From Dama dama (taxonomy: Eukaryota; Chordata; Mammalia; Artiodactyla; Cervidae): a stretch of 64,000 nucleotides of DNA. Every line of letters starts with the position of its first letter. Position 1 is the stretch's first letter. The stretch spans positions 75,051,001 to 75,115,000 of the forward strand of contig NC_083698.1 in the NCBI RefSeq assembly GCF_033118175.1, given 5' to 3'. Below, one piece after another: positions 23,891 to 34,380 of this stretch. The notes beneath the pieces are model-generated. The model had not been told where the DNA came from, did no database searches, and worked only from the letters and a program-made list of their open reading frames with translations. Position numbers and translations under genes: made by a program.

Positions 23891-24902
23891 AAAAAAAAAT
23901 TCTGGAAGTAATAAGTGATTATAGCAAGGTTGCAGGACACAAAGTTAATGTATAAAAGTCAATTGCTTTTCTATTTAACAGCAATGAACAACTGGGATTT
24001 GAAATTAAAAACACAATATGATTTATATTAGCACCCTCCAAAATAGCATACTTATTTATAAATCTGAAAAAATATGTATAAGATCTATACAAGAAAAACT
24101 GCAAAACTCTGATGAACACAATAATAAAAGAACTAAATAAATAGATATCCCATGCTCATGGATAAGAAGACTCAATATTGTCAAGATGGCAGTTTTTCCC
24201 AACATGATGTATAGATTTGATGCAATACAAATCAAAATCTCAGCAAGTTACTTACCGGATTTGGAAAAACTGTGAAGTTTATGAGAAGAGGCATAAGAAC
24301 GAAAGCAGCCAACACAATATTGTAAAATAAAGTCCTCCCAGCTTCAAAACTTACAGTAAAGCTACAGTAACCAAGATAGTGTGATGTCAGCAAAGAAAAA
24401 AACCAAAAAAAAAAAAAAAAAAAAAAGACAGCTAAATCAATGGAACAGAAAAGAAAACTCAGAATCCCATAAATATAGTCCCATAATATAGTCAACTAAC
24501 CTTTGACAAAGATCATGAAAAGACATGGAGGAAACTTAAATGCATATTGCTCAGTGAAAGAGGCCAATCTGAAGAGGCTACATTGTTCCAACATTATGAC
24601 ATTCTGGAAAAGGGAAAACTATGGAAACAATAAAAAAGATCAGTGGTTGCCAGGGGTTAGTGAGGAGAGAAGGATGAAAAGCCAGAGCACAGAGATTCTT
24701 AGGTTAGTGGAACTAATCTGTATGACATTATAATGATGGATATATGTCATTATACATTTTTCCAAACCCATAAAATGCACATCAGAGTAAACCTAATGTA
24801 AATTATGGACTCATCAGTTTTAACAATTCATCAGTTTTAACAATTGTCAACTCTGGTTGGGGATATTGTTAAAAGGGGAGTCTCTGTATGTGTGGGGACT
24901 GG

Positions 24903-26544
24903 TTCAGTTCAGTTCAGCCGCTCAGTCATGTCCAACTCTTTGCCATCCCATGAACTGCAGCATGCCAGGCCTCCCTGTCCATCGCCAACTCCCACAGTTC
25001 ATCCAAACCCATGTCCATTGAGTCGGTGATGCCATCCAACCATCTCATCCTCTGTCGTCCCCTTCTCCTCCTGCCTTCAATCTTTCCCAACATGAGGGTC
25101 TTTTCAAACAAGTCAGCTCTTCCATCAGGTGGCCAAAGTACTGGAGTTTCAGCTTCAACATCAGTCCTTCCAATGAAAACCCAGGACTGATCTCCTTTGG
25201 GATTGACTGGTTGGATCTCCTTGCAGTTCAAGGGACTCTCAAAAGTCTTCTCCAACACCACAGTTCAAAAGCGTCAATTCTTCTGTGCTCAGCTTCCTTT
25301 ATAGTCCAACTCTCACATCCATACATGACTACTGGAAAAACCATAGCCTTGACTGTGTGTGTGAAGTCACTCAGTCATGTCCAACTCTTTGCGACCCCAT
25401 GGACTGTAGCCTACCAGGCTCCTCTGTCCATGGGATTTTCCAGGCAAGAGTACTGGAATGGGTTGCTATTTCCTTCTCCAGAGAATCTTCCCCTCCTAGG
25501 GATCGAACCCAGGTCTCCCGCATTGTAGGCATACATTTTACTATCTGAGCCACCAGGGAAGTCAGCCTGGCCTTGACTGGATGGACCTTTGTTGACAAAG
25601 TAATGTCTCTGTGTTTTAATATGCTGTCTAGGTTGGTCATAACTTTCCTTCAAAGGAGTAAACATCTTTTAATTTTGTGGCTGCAATCACCATCTGCAGT
25701 GATTTTGGAGCCTAGAAAAATAAAGTCAGCCACTGCTTCCACTGTTTCCCCACCTATTTGCCATGAAGTGATGGGACCGGATGCCATGATCTTTAGTTTT
25801 CTGAATGTTGAGCTTTAAGCCAACTTTTTCACTCTCCTCTTTCACTTTCATCAAAAGGCTCTTTAGTTCCTCTTCACTTTCTGCCATAGTGTGGTGTCAC
25901 CTGCATATCTGAGGTTATTGATATTTCTCCCGGCAATCTTGATTCCAGCTTGTGCTTCCTCCAGCCCAGTTTTTCTCATGATGTACTCCGCATATAAGTT
26001 AAATAAGCAGGGTGACAATATACAGCCTTGACGTATTCCTTTTCCTATTTGGAACCAGTCTGTTGTTCCATGTCCAGTTCTAACTGTTGCTTATATAGGT
26101 TTCTCAAGAGGCAGGTCAGGTGGTCTGGTATTCCCATCTCTTTATGAATTTTCCACAGTTTGTTATGATCCACACAGTCTAAGGCTTTGGCATAGTCAAT
26201 AAAGCAGAAGTAGATGTCTTTCTGGAACTCTCTTGCTTTTTTGATGATCCAGCAGATGTTGGCAATTTAATCTCTGGTTCCTCTGCCTTTTCTAAAACCA
26301 GCTTGAACATCTGGAAGTTCACGGTTCACGTATTGCTGAAGCCTGGCTTGGAGAATTTTAAGCATCACTTTACTAGCATGTGAGATGAGTGCAATTGTGT
26401 GGTAGTTTGAGCATTTTTTGGCATTGCCTTTCTTTGGGATTGGAATGAAAACTGACCTTTTCCAGTCCTGTGGCCACTGCTGAGTTTTCCAAATATGCTG
26501 GCATATTGAATGTAGCACTTTTACAGCATCATCTTTCAGGATTT
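24903..26544 (-). mobile_element. BovB LINE, antisense, inside L1 3' UTR
   Basis: It runs from the reversed 3' tail (ttcagttcagttcagccgctcag) through 3' UTR and RT to the start of the RT domain. The short repeat gactgg (24897-24902 and 26545-26550) and the clean continuation of L1 support the ends. The RT active site now reads RYAGD instead of RYADD (25896-25910), so one catalytic Asp is lost. A Bov-tA sits inside. Confidence 0.92.
25356..25569 (-). mobile_element. Bov-tA SINE, antisense, inside BovB
   Basis: Body (gtgaagtcactcagtcatgtcc ... ccaggcaagagtactgg) then head (gatcgaacccaggtctcccgcattgtaggc ... gagccaccaggga) in reverse. The repeat gccttgactg at 25346-25355 and 25570-25579 marks the insertion, and BovB reads through when it is removed. 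Confidence 0.95.
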
Positions 26545-26645
26545 GACTGGGGATAAATGCAAAATCTCTTTACCCTCCATTCAATTTTTCTATGAACCCA
26601 AAAGTCCTCTAAAAAATCAAAGTCTATATTTTGTTTAAAAAAGGA

Positions 26646-28122
26646 AGAATCGTTTTATATGTTGCTTGAATTATTTTCCTCCAAGAAGTGACAGAGGCCA
26701 GAAATAAAGGTAAGTCTAAGCATAATGAGGTAACAAATGGCATATGATGTGTTATTATGGAAAGTTCGACTATTTCAAAAATGTCCATAATCTTTAGAAG
26801 CTGAGCCTTCTAAAGACCATCCTAATGATCTCCCATAAAATATTTCCTTTATTGTTAGTTTTATGGAAAAAATATTGGGCAGAGTAAATCACTAGACTGA
26901 CATTGAATAAGTCTTGCTCTGTCTTCTCACTACTCCCCAAATTGCCCCAGCAGAATCCAGAATGGTTACTCATTTCAAGGAGAGAAAAAAGAAACAGTAG
27001 GTTTTCTCTTCTTGGTGACATTAGCAATAATATAATGCAGAATGGCAAGGGGCCATAGGACACCTGAGAATTCTAAAAGTTTCTACATGCAGACTTTGAA
27101 ATGAAATGAAAAATATCACAATGCAGGTAATACAATCAAAGAAAATATTTTCTCCACACTGTTTACATTCTTTCACACTCAAGAAAAACAAAACTCTCAT
27201 AAACATGCACTCAAGACAAATTTTATGTGGACAGAAAATCAGTTGTCCAAGGTTTTTTTTAAAGAAGTCATTGCAATATTATTTCATTAAGGTTGGAAGA
27301 ATGATGAGCCATTGTTTGTTCAATGAACATTTAAGTAGTATAGTTTACCAGAGAGTCTCACCACAGAGCAGTTTTATGCGTGCAGCACAGCTGGGAGTAA
27401 AAATGCACACAAAAGAGAAAAAACAAACCACTGAGTTATTAAGCTGAGACAGTAGAGTAGCAATGAAACTAGTCTGGATTTTGTTTTTTTTTCCTTTTCC
27501 ACATAAAGATACCATTTGGTTGAATAAACAGTGCATTCTTTGCATTTAAATAAACTTAATTTTAAACAGCAGAGGGAAGAGGAGAGATGAAACTAAACCA
27601 AACATAAAACAAAACCAGAGATCATTAAGAAAGGGACTTCAAACCAAATTTTTATTTAATTAAGACAACACCCAACAGTAGAAATCTGGGCAGGATATTG
27701 ACACAAGAAACAAACTTAAAAAAAAAAAATCCAATCGATTGAGATGGTTGGCCTCCAAATACCTATATACATGGAAAAAATTATCGTGTGCCCCAGTGGG
27801 TTGATATGGCAAGGGAAGATTTTTGCTTACAAGATGCAGTGGTTTCTTACAGAAAGCCTGAAAACAATAGGTACTTCCCAGCTCTAACTCATAAGTAGAA
27901 CCCAGGAGGTTACAAAAACAAATGCCACATTCTTCCGAGTCCAAACAAACTCCTTTGAAGTGTCATCAGCCATATGAAATGCACCTCTGTTCCTTCTGCA
28001 AAGAGAGCATAGGAAGATTACAGAAAGAACTCCTCTGAGGAAGGAGAGAATTTCTTGCATATTTTGGAAATCCATGACTGCCTCAAGGGACATCCATTAT
28101 CCTAATCTTACCCAAGTCTGGA
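26646..28122. other. Unassigned sequence, no gene recognised
   Basis: Several frames of 60-113 codons are open (for example 27106-27447 plus), all Lys/Phe-rich and without a known motif, as expected from A+T-rich DNA. No repeat family is recognised up to the start of the unclassified repeat at 28123. Confidence 0.4.
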
Positions 28123-28350
28123 CTGCTGCTCAAGCTCTGGCCAAAAGGCAAAGCTTCTCCAACACGTTCTAATTACTGGATTAATTTTTGTTCACTCAGT
28201 CTTTGCTGACTCATCACCTTCCTTAGCACAGGATACAAGTACTACCCAGAGTAAACTACCATCACAATCTGCCTCTTTCACCTTAAGGAAATGTCACTTT
28301 CAGAAGCTGGATAGTAGGGGATAAACAGGAAATGCAACCAACTACAAGCT
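28123..28350 (+). repeat. Unclassified interspersed repeat, copy A
   Basis: About 228 bp that align to 52258-52484 in the same orientation, at roughly 85% identity by eye, starting at ctgctcaagctctg and ending near accaactacaagct. Shared blocks include ggcaaagcttctccaaca, tgactcatcacct, gcacaggatacaag and cacaatctgcctctt. Sequence on both sides differs between the copies. I do not recognise the family; an LTR piece is possible. Confidence 0.75.
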
Positions 28351-28511
28351 TTAGAAACTACTTTGAAAATAACCTGACAAAGTTAAAAGTAACCAGGCAT
28401 ACAAGGACCTAAGATACCATAAATGAAAGACAGCAGAAAAAAAGATAGATGATAGGAATAGATGTTGCAGGTATACAAATCAGATTTTTAAATAATGTTC
28501 CTTACTAAGTT

Positions 28512-28710
28512 TTGGGCTTCTCTGGTGACTCAGATAGTAAAGAATCTGCTGGCAATGCAGGAGACACAGGTTCGATCCCTGGGTGGGGAAGATCCCCTGG
28601 AGAAGGGAATGGCTACCCACCCAAGTATTCTTGCCTGGAGAATTCTGTGGACAGAGGAGCCTGGTAGGCTACAGTCCATGGGGTCTCAAAGAATCAGACA
28701 TGACTGACAC
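28512..28710 (+). mobile_element. Bov-tA SINE
   Basis: Full head (gggcttctctggtgactcagatagtaaagaatctgc in two parts) and Bov-A body ending tctcaaagaatcagacatgactgaca. It is close to consensus and probably fairly young. Confidence 0.93.
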
Positions 28711-28869
28711 TTCCCACTTTTCACTATTTTCAGAAGATAAAGTGCAGATATAGATAGCTGATAGGATTTGTTTTCGTATTGAAGTTCCATGTCCTAGGAA
28801 GCACCTCATTTCTGGCAAAATAAGGTTTATCACCTTAGAAAAGACAGTTTTGAAAACTTTAGCAAAAGA

Positions 28870-30000
28870 GTTGGAAACTGTTTTTAAAATGTAAGCTCTA
28901 CAAATTAAAAATACAATAACTGAAATTAAGAATTCAATAAATGGGATTATAGCACACACATACTAGAAGAAAGAAACAATAAACTAAAATTTGGTCAGAA
29001 AGAAAAAAGATCCAGAAGGAAGACAAAAGGAGAGAGAGAAGTATAAAGAACAGAGAAGGGGGCTAGAATACATATAATTTGATTTCCAAACTAGGAGAAT
29101 AGATAAAGTGGGTTGAAATCAATATTTTGAAAGATAATGATTGAAAATATTTTGAAACTGAAGAAATACTTAAAGTCATAGATTCATAAAACACTATGAA
29201 CCACAGGCAAGATGAAATCCTAGGCCCATCACAGTAAAAGTGCTAAAAACTAAAGAAAAGAGAAAGTTTTTAAATCATCAAGGAAAGAGACAGGTCGGTA
29301 GTGACACCTCAACATCTAGCTTCTAAACAGAAACGATACTATCTGGAAAACAATGGAAATATACCTTTGGGGCTGTAAAGGAAGGAGACTGATCTCAAGG
29401 AAATAGGATAACATCAAACATCTAAATCTGGATCTCTTTTAAAAAAATACTTCAAAAACTACAAAAATCAACAAAGAAAGCAAATTAAGCCACCTATTCC
29501 TAGAACATCACTAAGAAACAAAGAATACTACAAACACAAAATTCCCTGTGAATAAGAAAACAAACATTGCAAAACCAGCAGAGCCAGCTCCACTGTACAT
29601 GCTGGAGCAGCATCACAGAAAGCCTGAATAAGTAAATAAAACAGGAAAGTGCATCCTGGTGTTAAAAATGATGACTAAGAATTAAAAGATATTACCACCC
29701 CCCTCCAAAAGATGAGCTCAACTGGAAATGGAGAAATATTAAGTATACGTCTAAGACCTAGCAGATTTATCTGACAGATGGACAATTAAAAGAAAACGAG
29801 TGAAGGATTAGAGGCTGGGGTCTCAGGAAGATAGCAGAGGCAGCTGATTTGGAAGAGCTGATAGTACTTGGTGGTCACGAGAAAGGAAGTCTTATAAGCA
29901 GTGAAATTAAGGGCTTACAAAAGAAAAAATCACAAATTCAGAATATATACCAACTTCTTTCCCTGCCCCCAAAAGAAAAGGGAACCATCATCCTTTTAAA
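28870..30000 (+). mobile_element. Old L1/HAL1 ORF1-like remnant (tentative)
   Basis: Sense-strand A-rich sequence with ORF1-like word order (aattaagaattcaataaatggg, aagaaatacttaaagtc, cccatcacagtaaaagtgctaaaaac, aacagaaacgatactatctgg, aaacaatggaa). It is diverged and full of stops. The end near 30000 is set by the following Bov-A2. Confidence 0.5.
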
Positions 30001-30011
30001 TTGCACATTAT

Positions 30012-30271
30012 GCCAGTACTCTTGCCTGGAAAATCCCATGAACAGAGGACCCTGGTAGGCTACAGTCCAAGGGGTCGCTAAGAGTCGGACACGACTGAGT
30101 GACTTCACTTTCACTTTTCACTTTCATGCATTGGAGAAGGAAATGGCAACCCACTCCAGTGTTCTTGCCTGGAGAATCCCAGGGATGGGGGAACCTGGTG
30201 GGCTGCCGTCTATGGGGTAGCACAGAGTCAGACACGACTGAAGCGACTTAGCAGCAGCAGCAGCAGCAGCA
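30012..30271 (+). mobile_element. Bov-A2 SINE with (CAG)n end
   Basis: Two Bov-A units in tandem in sense orientation: the first ends gactgagtgacttcactttcac, the second gactgaagcgacttagcagc followed by (AGC)n. The minus-strand equivalents are at 22199 and 52975. Confidence 0.92.
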
Positions 30272-30678
30272 TGCTAGAGAAAAGGGTGTTCTTGTACTAA
30301 TAAGTCAATTAAGCCACCCAAACCTGTCATATCTTTCTACTATTGTTTGTCCAGAGAAAACAATAAGGCATTTCAAAAGGAATGGAAAACAGCAAATAAC
30401 ATCCATACAAGCTAATAATACAAGAAAACAGAAAATAAGAATCAAATATTTCAGCTGATGAAAATTCTCACCATGAAACAACCACAAAATACAATGCCCC
30501 AAACTAAAATAAATATCTTTAAGCAAGAAGATATATGTATTTTTCAGTTATAATGGGAAAATTTCAAAACAAAAAGAACATAAAAACATGATCATGTGAA
30601 ACAGGAGTTGACAGAACTCAGAAAAATTTTTCTTTTAAAAGACAAAACCCAAATGAGCAGAAGACCTAAACTGACAAT
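30272..30678. other. A-rich sequence, probably old L1/HAL1
   Basis: A-rich sense-strand sequence between Bov-A2 and a BovB fragment. Its composition fits the L1-like sequence on either side, but I cannot place it against a consensus. No gene. Confidence 0.35.
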
Positions 30679-30883
30679 TTGAAAGCATCAGTTTTTCAGT
30701 GCTCAGCCTTCTTTATGGTCCAGATCTCACATCCATCCACGACTACTGGAAAAACCATAGCTTTGACCATATGGACCTTTAGCAGCAAAGTGTTGTCTCT
30801 GCTTTTTAATATGCTGCCTAGGTTTGCTATAACTTTTCTCCCAAGGAGCAAGGGTCTTTTAGTTTCCTGGCTGTGCAGTGATG
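30679..30883 (-). mobile_element. Internal BovB fragment, antisense
   Basis: About 205 bp matching the end of BovB ORF2 in reverse (gtgctcagccttctttatgg ... ctactggaaaaaccatagc ... tttttaatatgctgcctagg ... aaggagcaagggtctttta). Both the 3' tail and the upstream RT are missing, so it was trimmed by deletions or captured as a fragment. Confidence 0.88.
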
Positions 30884-30899
30884 AAAATGAAGAAGTTAT

Positions 30900-31220
30900 A
30901 GCTATGTGCAGCATCACTGATGAGTTTAGCAACAAAAGTCACACACTAGTATGTACTATATGAATCCTTTTATATAAAGTTCAAAATGCATGCAAAACCA
31001 AATTTTAGTGAATACCTTGATGAGAAAGAAAAGCAGAAAAGTGGTTATCATATTAGTCAAGATCTTGGTTATCTCTGGGAGGAGAGAAGGGCAGTGACTG
31101 ACTTGTAGAGTGCTAGCAGGGTTCTAGTTTTTGCCTGAGTGGGGAAAACTGCTGCTCACTTTGGGATACAACACTGAGCTGTGCTTTTACTGACCTGTAG
31201 AACTTCTGCTGAGATAAGAA
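30900..31220 (+). mobile_element. Old L1 3' UTR fragment
   Basis: Words such as tgtactatatgaatccttttatataaagttcaaaa, gtggttatcatattag and ctctgggaggagagaagggcagtgactga follow an old L1 3' UTR in sense orientation. It is diverged; the subfamily is not assigned. Confidence 0.6.
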
Positions 31221-31408
31221 AAAGTACAGGTGGAATTGACAATTTACTTCATAATTAAAATGTTAAAATAGCTACATATGCTTTTGATACACAATTCAAG
31301 CTGTACAATAAAGGAAATATGATGAAAATGAAATCTCTCTCACTAGAGACAACCACAGGGAACATCTCCCATATATCTTCTTAAAGTTTTTCGATATATA
31401 AGCAGATT

Positions 31409-31562
31409 AAAAAAAGAAAAAGAGAGAGGGAAGGAAAGAGGCAAGGGAATAAAGAAGGAAGGAAGGAAAGGAGTGAGGGAGGGAGAAATGAAAGAAGGAG
31501 GGGGAAGGGAGAGAGAAAAGGAAAAGAGATAAAGAAGGGAGGGAGGAAGAAAGGAAGGAAGG
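31409..31562. repeat. Polypurine (GGAA/GA)n tract
   Basis: About 150 bases that are almost entirely A and G, dominated by ggaa, gaaggaagg and gaggga units, with very few pyrimidines. Long purine mirror-like tracts can form triplex (H-DNA). It is embedded in antisense L1. Confidence 0.85.
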
Positions 31563-31929
31563 CAGATATATGATAAATAGAAAGATGATAGAGAGAATAA
31601 ATGATAGAGAACATAAATGAGAGAGACAGGAGAATAGAAAAATGGAGGAATAGAGAATAATGGAGAGATAAATGTTCTACAGGGAAATCATACCATAAAA
31701 AAGAGAAAATACTGTATTTGTACTGTTTTGCATGATACCTTTCTCACTGAACTATACATCTTAGAGATGATTCTATATAAGCTTATATAAATATATCATG
31801 TTCTTTCTAGTGGCAATATTATACTTGAATAGACAGACCACAGTTTCTTTACCCAGTCATTATTGATGGAGATTTAGATTGCTTCCAGTCACTTGTCAAT
31901 ATAAATCATTTTAATTTTGAAATGAACAC

Positions 31930-31934
<5 letters not shown>

Positions 31935-31979
<45 letters not shown>
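31935..31979. repeat. (TA)n microsatellite, 45 bases
   Basis: An uninterrupted TA alternation of 22.5 units. Its uninterrupted length suggests it varies between individuals. The 45-base run is self-complementary and could extrude a cruciform. Confidence 0.97.
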
Positions 31980-31981
<2 letters not shown>

Positions 31982-32020
31982 TGCACTGCCATATGAAAAT
32001 ATGTGTAGGTAAGCTTCTGC

Positions 32021-32193
32021 AGATTGAAGGCAAATGAAGAAAGGGACAGCAGAGGATAGGATAATTAAATAGCATCACCAACTCAATGGACATGAATCAG
32101 AAATCTCTGAGAGACAATGAAGGACAGGGGAGCTTGGCCTGAGGCAGTCCACGGGGTCCCAAAGAGTCAGACACAAACTTAACTACTGAAAAC
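32021..32193 (+). mobile_element. BovB 3'-end fragment with target duplication
   Basis: Diverged BovB 3' UTR in sense orientation (agaggataggataattaaatagcatcaccaactcaatggacatga ... gcagtccacggggtcccaaagagtcagacac, in pieces). The flanks aagcttctgca (32011-32021) and aagtttctgca (32194-32204) differ at one base and look like an aged target duplication. Confidence 0.8.
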
Positions 32194-32611
32194 AAGTTTC
32201 TGCAAGAGGCATTGCTCTGTCATAGAGCACGTTGATACTTACAGATCTCCAAAACATTGAATCCATTTATGTCACACCAACAGTGTGTGAGAACTCTGCT
32301 TCTCAACTCACACTAATATTCTGTATTACTTTGTGTTTTGATCTTTGCCAAATGCATATGTAAAAATTGGCCTCCAATTATTAATGGACTCTAGTTAATT
32401 TAATAAGACTTCTTTTGTAAAAGGTAAGTTTGCATATCTTTTCACATCTTTATAAACTACTTGTTTTTCTGTGAACTATTCATCTAGATATACAGCTCCT
32501 TGTTTATAAAGCCAAAAGTTGTAAAATGAGATACATTAAAATCTGCCTCCCATCCCTTGTCTCCCCCACTATCTAGTGGCCTGCTCCTCCCCTTCCAAAA
32601 TTCTCTGTGTA

Positions 32612-32692
32612 CTGGATTGGCCAAAAAGTTCATTCGGGTTTTTCCATAACATGTTATGGAAAAACCCGAATGAGCTTTTCGCAAACCCATTG
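32612..32692. mobile_element. Mariner-type palindromic MITE
   Basis: A perfect 42-bp palindrome at 32631-32672, extended by imperfect arms (ttggccaaaaagtt to the left, agcttttcgcaaac to the right). The terminus with the 'ccaaaaagttcattcgggt' word is typical of mariner-derived elements in ruminants. There is no transposase; the two inverted ends are joined head to head. Confidence 0.8.
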
Positions 32693-32716
32693 TACTGTGG
32701 GGGTTGTGTTTCTCTT

Positions 32717-32732
32717 CCCCCCCCCCCCCCCC
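32717..32732. repeat. C16 homopolymer
   Basis: Sixteen uninterrupted C residues after tctctt. It is rare in mammalian DNA, prone to length error in sequencing, and able to form i-motif or G-quadruplex structures. Confidence 0.95.
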
Positions 32733-32734
32733 AC

Positions 32735-33440
32735 CTGGTAGCATACCATACGTAATCTTCTGTGCTTAAACCAAAGATTTTCATCTGAAACTGACCAAGT
32801 GGAGGCATGCAAGAGACACAATAATTCCTACCATCTAGATACAGCAAAAGAGGATTAAATGAGCATGGCAGGAAGAAAGCAGAAGAAGGAGAGCTAAGAA
32901 GTGTTTTGCCTCAAGATTCGGCCCTGAAGCTATTTCGTCCCACCAGAAACCACGGGAATAAACAACCCCTCCCAAAACTGCTGAGAAAACAATCCAGCAG
33001 ACACACAGCCCGGACCCGAGTACAATGGGAGGGACACAGCACAGACGTGGGAGTCCTAGACAGCAAGGGGACAAAGGATGGCCAGTCTGAGGCCAGACAG
33101 GTGAGAAGGCAGCCAGCAGGGTCAGGATGGCAGCACAGCGGAAGCGGAATTCTGACTCATGAAAGTCGACTTCAGCCCTTCTCTTGGGTGCAACGTGAAG
33201 CAAGAGGGAACTGCAGAGGCTCAGAGCAGACAGGGCAACAGCATCAGCAGGAGTCAGAGAAGCACAAAACGTTCTGTGACAAAGACTTGGCACGGAGAAA
33301 ATGCGGAGCTGCACGAGATCCCGGAACAGACAACATGAGTCAGGCGCCCAGGGTGGGGCTCAGTCCCACACTACTAACCCAGCTGAGACGTGGCCGCCAG
33401 GCACTGTGATCACCCAGTAGGGATGAGTGATTAAACAAGA
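32735..33440. other. CpG-enriched non-repeat block with overlapping open frames
   Basis: From 32881 to 33420 I count 18 CpG dinucleotides, far above the surrounding sequence but below a formal CpG island by my rough estimate. A 167-codon plus frame (32906-33409) and a 159-codon minus frame (32835-33314, hydrophobic, Leu/Cys-rich) overlap; neither has a known domain. A consensus-like splice donor, cagacaggtgagaag, lies near 33096-33109. It could be a regulatory element, a non-coding exon or an LTR I do not recognise. Confidence 0.4.
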
Positions 33441-33455
33441 TCTAACCTGCACTTT

Positions 33456-33580
33456 CCTGGAGAAGGAAATGGCAACCCACTCCAGTATTCTTGCCTGGGA
33501 AATCCATGGACAGAGGAGCCTGGTGGCCTACAGTCCACGGGGTCGCAAAGGGTCGGACACGACTGAGCGATTTCACTTTC
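33456..33580 (+). mobile_element. Single Bov-A unit with 12-bp target duplication
   Basis: A lone Bov-A unit (ctggagaaggaaatggcaac ... tcggacacgactgagcgatt) without a tRNA head. The exact 12-bp repeat aacctgcacttt lies at 33444-33455 and 33581-33592. It therefore inserted as a truncated copy rather than losing its head later. Confidence 0.95.
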
Positions 33581-33881
33581 AACCTGCACTTTGACTATTG
33601 TAATAAGCTATACTTGGGTCTAAATTAATTAGGAGGTAGATTTTTATGTACTCAGCCATAGGTTTATGTGATACTGCTCAACTTAGCTCCTTTTCCTGGT
33701 TTTCAATATTCCTAACCAAAGAACTTCATCAGTTGTTGGAAAACTGAAATCTGTAAACTGATTATCCAAACTGATCATCCAGTTGTGCTATGAATGCCTC
33801 AATGGAGCTGCCTTTAGATTAGCTCCTTCTTTAGTCCTTCAGACATTGCTCAGTATTAAGCACCTTCTATGCTCCAGGCAA

Positions 33882-34097
33882 GGGCTTCCCTGGTGGCTCA
33901 GAGGTTAAAGCGTCTGCCTGCAGTGTGGGAGACCTGGGTTAGATTCCTGGGTTGGGAAGATCCCCTGGACAAGGAAATGGCAAACCACTCCAGTATTCTT
34001 GCCTGGAGAATCCCATGGACGGAGGAGCCTGGTAGGTCCACGGGGTCGCAAATAGTTGGACACGACTGAGCGACTTCACTTCCTCACTCACTCACTC
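33882..34097 (+). mobile_element. Bov-tA SINE with 13-bp target duplication
   Basis: Near-consensus head and body, ending in a (CACT)n tail. The repeat atgctccaggcaa occurs at 33869-33881 and 34098-34110. It looks like one of the younger insertions in the window. Confidence 0.95.
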
Positions 34098-34177
34098 ATG
34101 CTCCAGGCAAAGTGCTAGAAGCTGAGGCCATGGCAAGGGAAGCAGACAACCCCTACTCTCCAGGAACCCAATCTGTT

Positions 34178-34380
34178 ACATGTGAAAGTGTTAGTTGCTC
34201 AGTTATGTCTGACTTTTTGCGACCCCAAGGACTATAGCCTCCGTCCATGGAATTCTCCAGGCAAGAATACTGGAGTGGGTAGCCATTCCCTTCTCCAGGG
34301 GATCTTCCCAACCCAAGGATTGAACCCAGGTCTCCTGCATTGCAGCAGGTTCTTTACCATCTGAGCCACCAGGGAAGCCT
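34178..34380 (-). mobile_element. Bov-tA SINE, antisense
   Basis: Body in reverse (gtgttagttgctcagttatgtctgac ... ggcaagaatactggagtgg), then head (ggattgaacccaggtctcctgcattgcag ... gagccaccagggaagcc). Confidence 0.94.

Larger units (their letters stand above)
23891..26645 (+). mobile_element. Old L1 ORF2 end and 3' UTR, split by BovB
   Basis: Segment 23891-24896 holds late ORF2 (gttgcaggacacaaagttaatgta ... accaagatagtgtgatgtcag) and then the 3' UTR. After the BovB, 26551-26645 continues as ggataaatgcaaaatctctttaccctccattcaatttttctatgaaccc to the A-rich end. An A run at 24404-24426 and an exact 17-bp tandem repeat at 24812-24845 lie within. Confidence 0.85.
31265..32480 (-). mobile_element. 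Old L1 (L1M type) 3' region, antisense, interrupted
   Basis: Antisense L1 words are spread over 31265-31400, 31680-31934 and 32205-32480 (for example gacaaccacagggaacatctcc, ttacccagtcattattgatgg, atctttgccaaatgcatatg, ttttctgtgaactattcatc). They are separated by a polypurine tract, a (TA)n run and a BovB 3' end. Confidence 0.65.

Noticed and set aside
31381..31614. 77-codon minus-strand frame, Phe/Pro/Leu/Ser-rich
   Set aside because: It is a translation of the polypurine tract.
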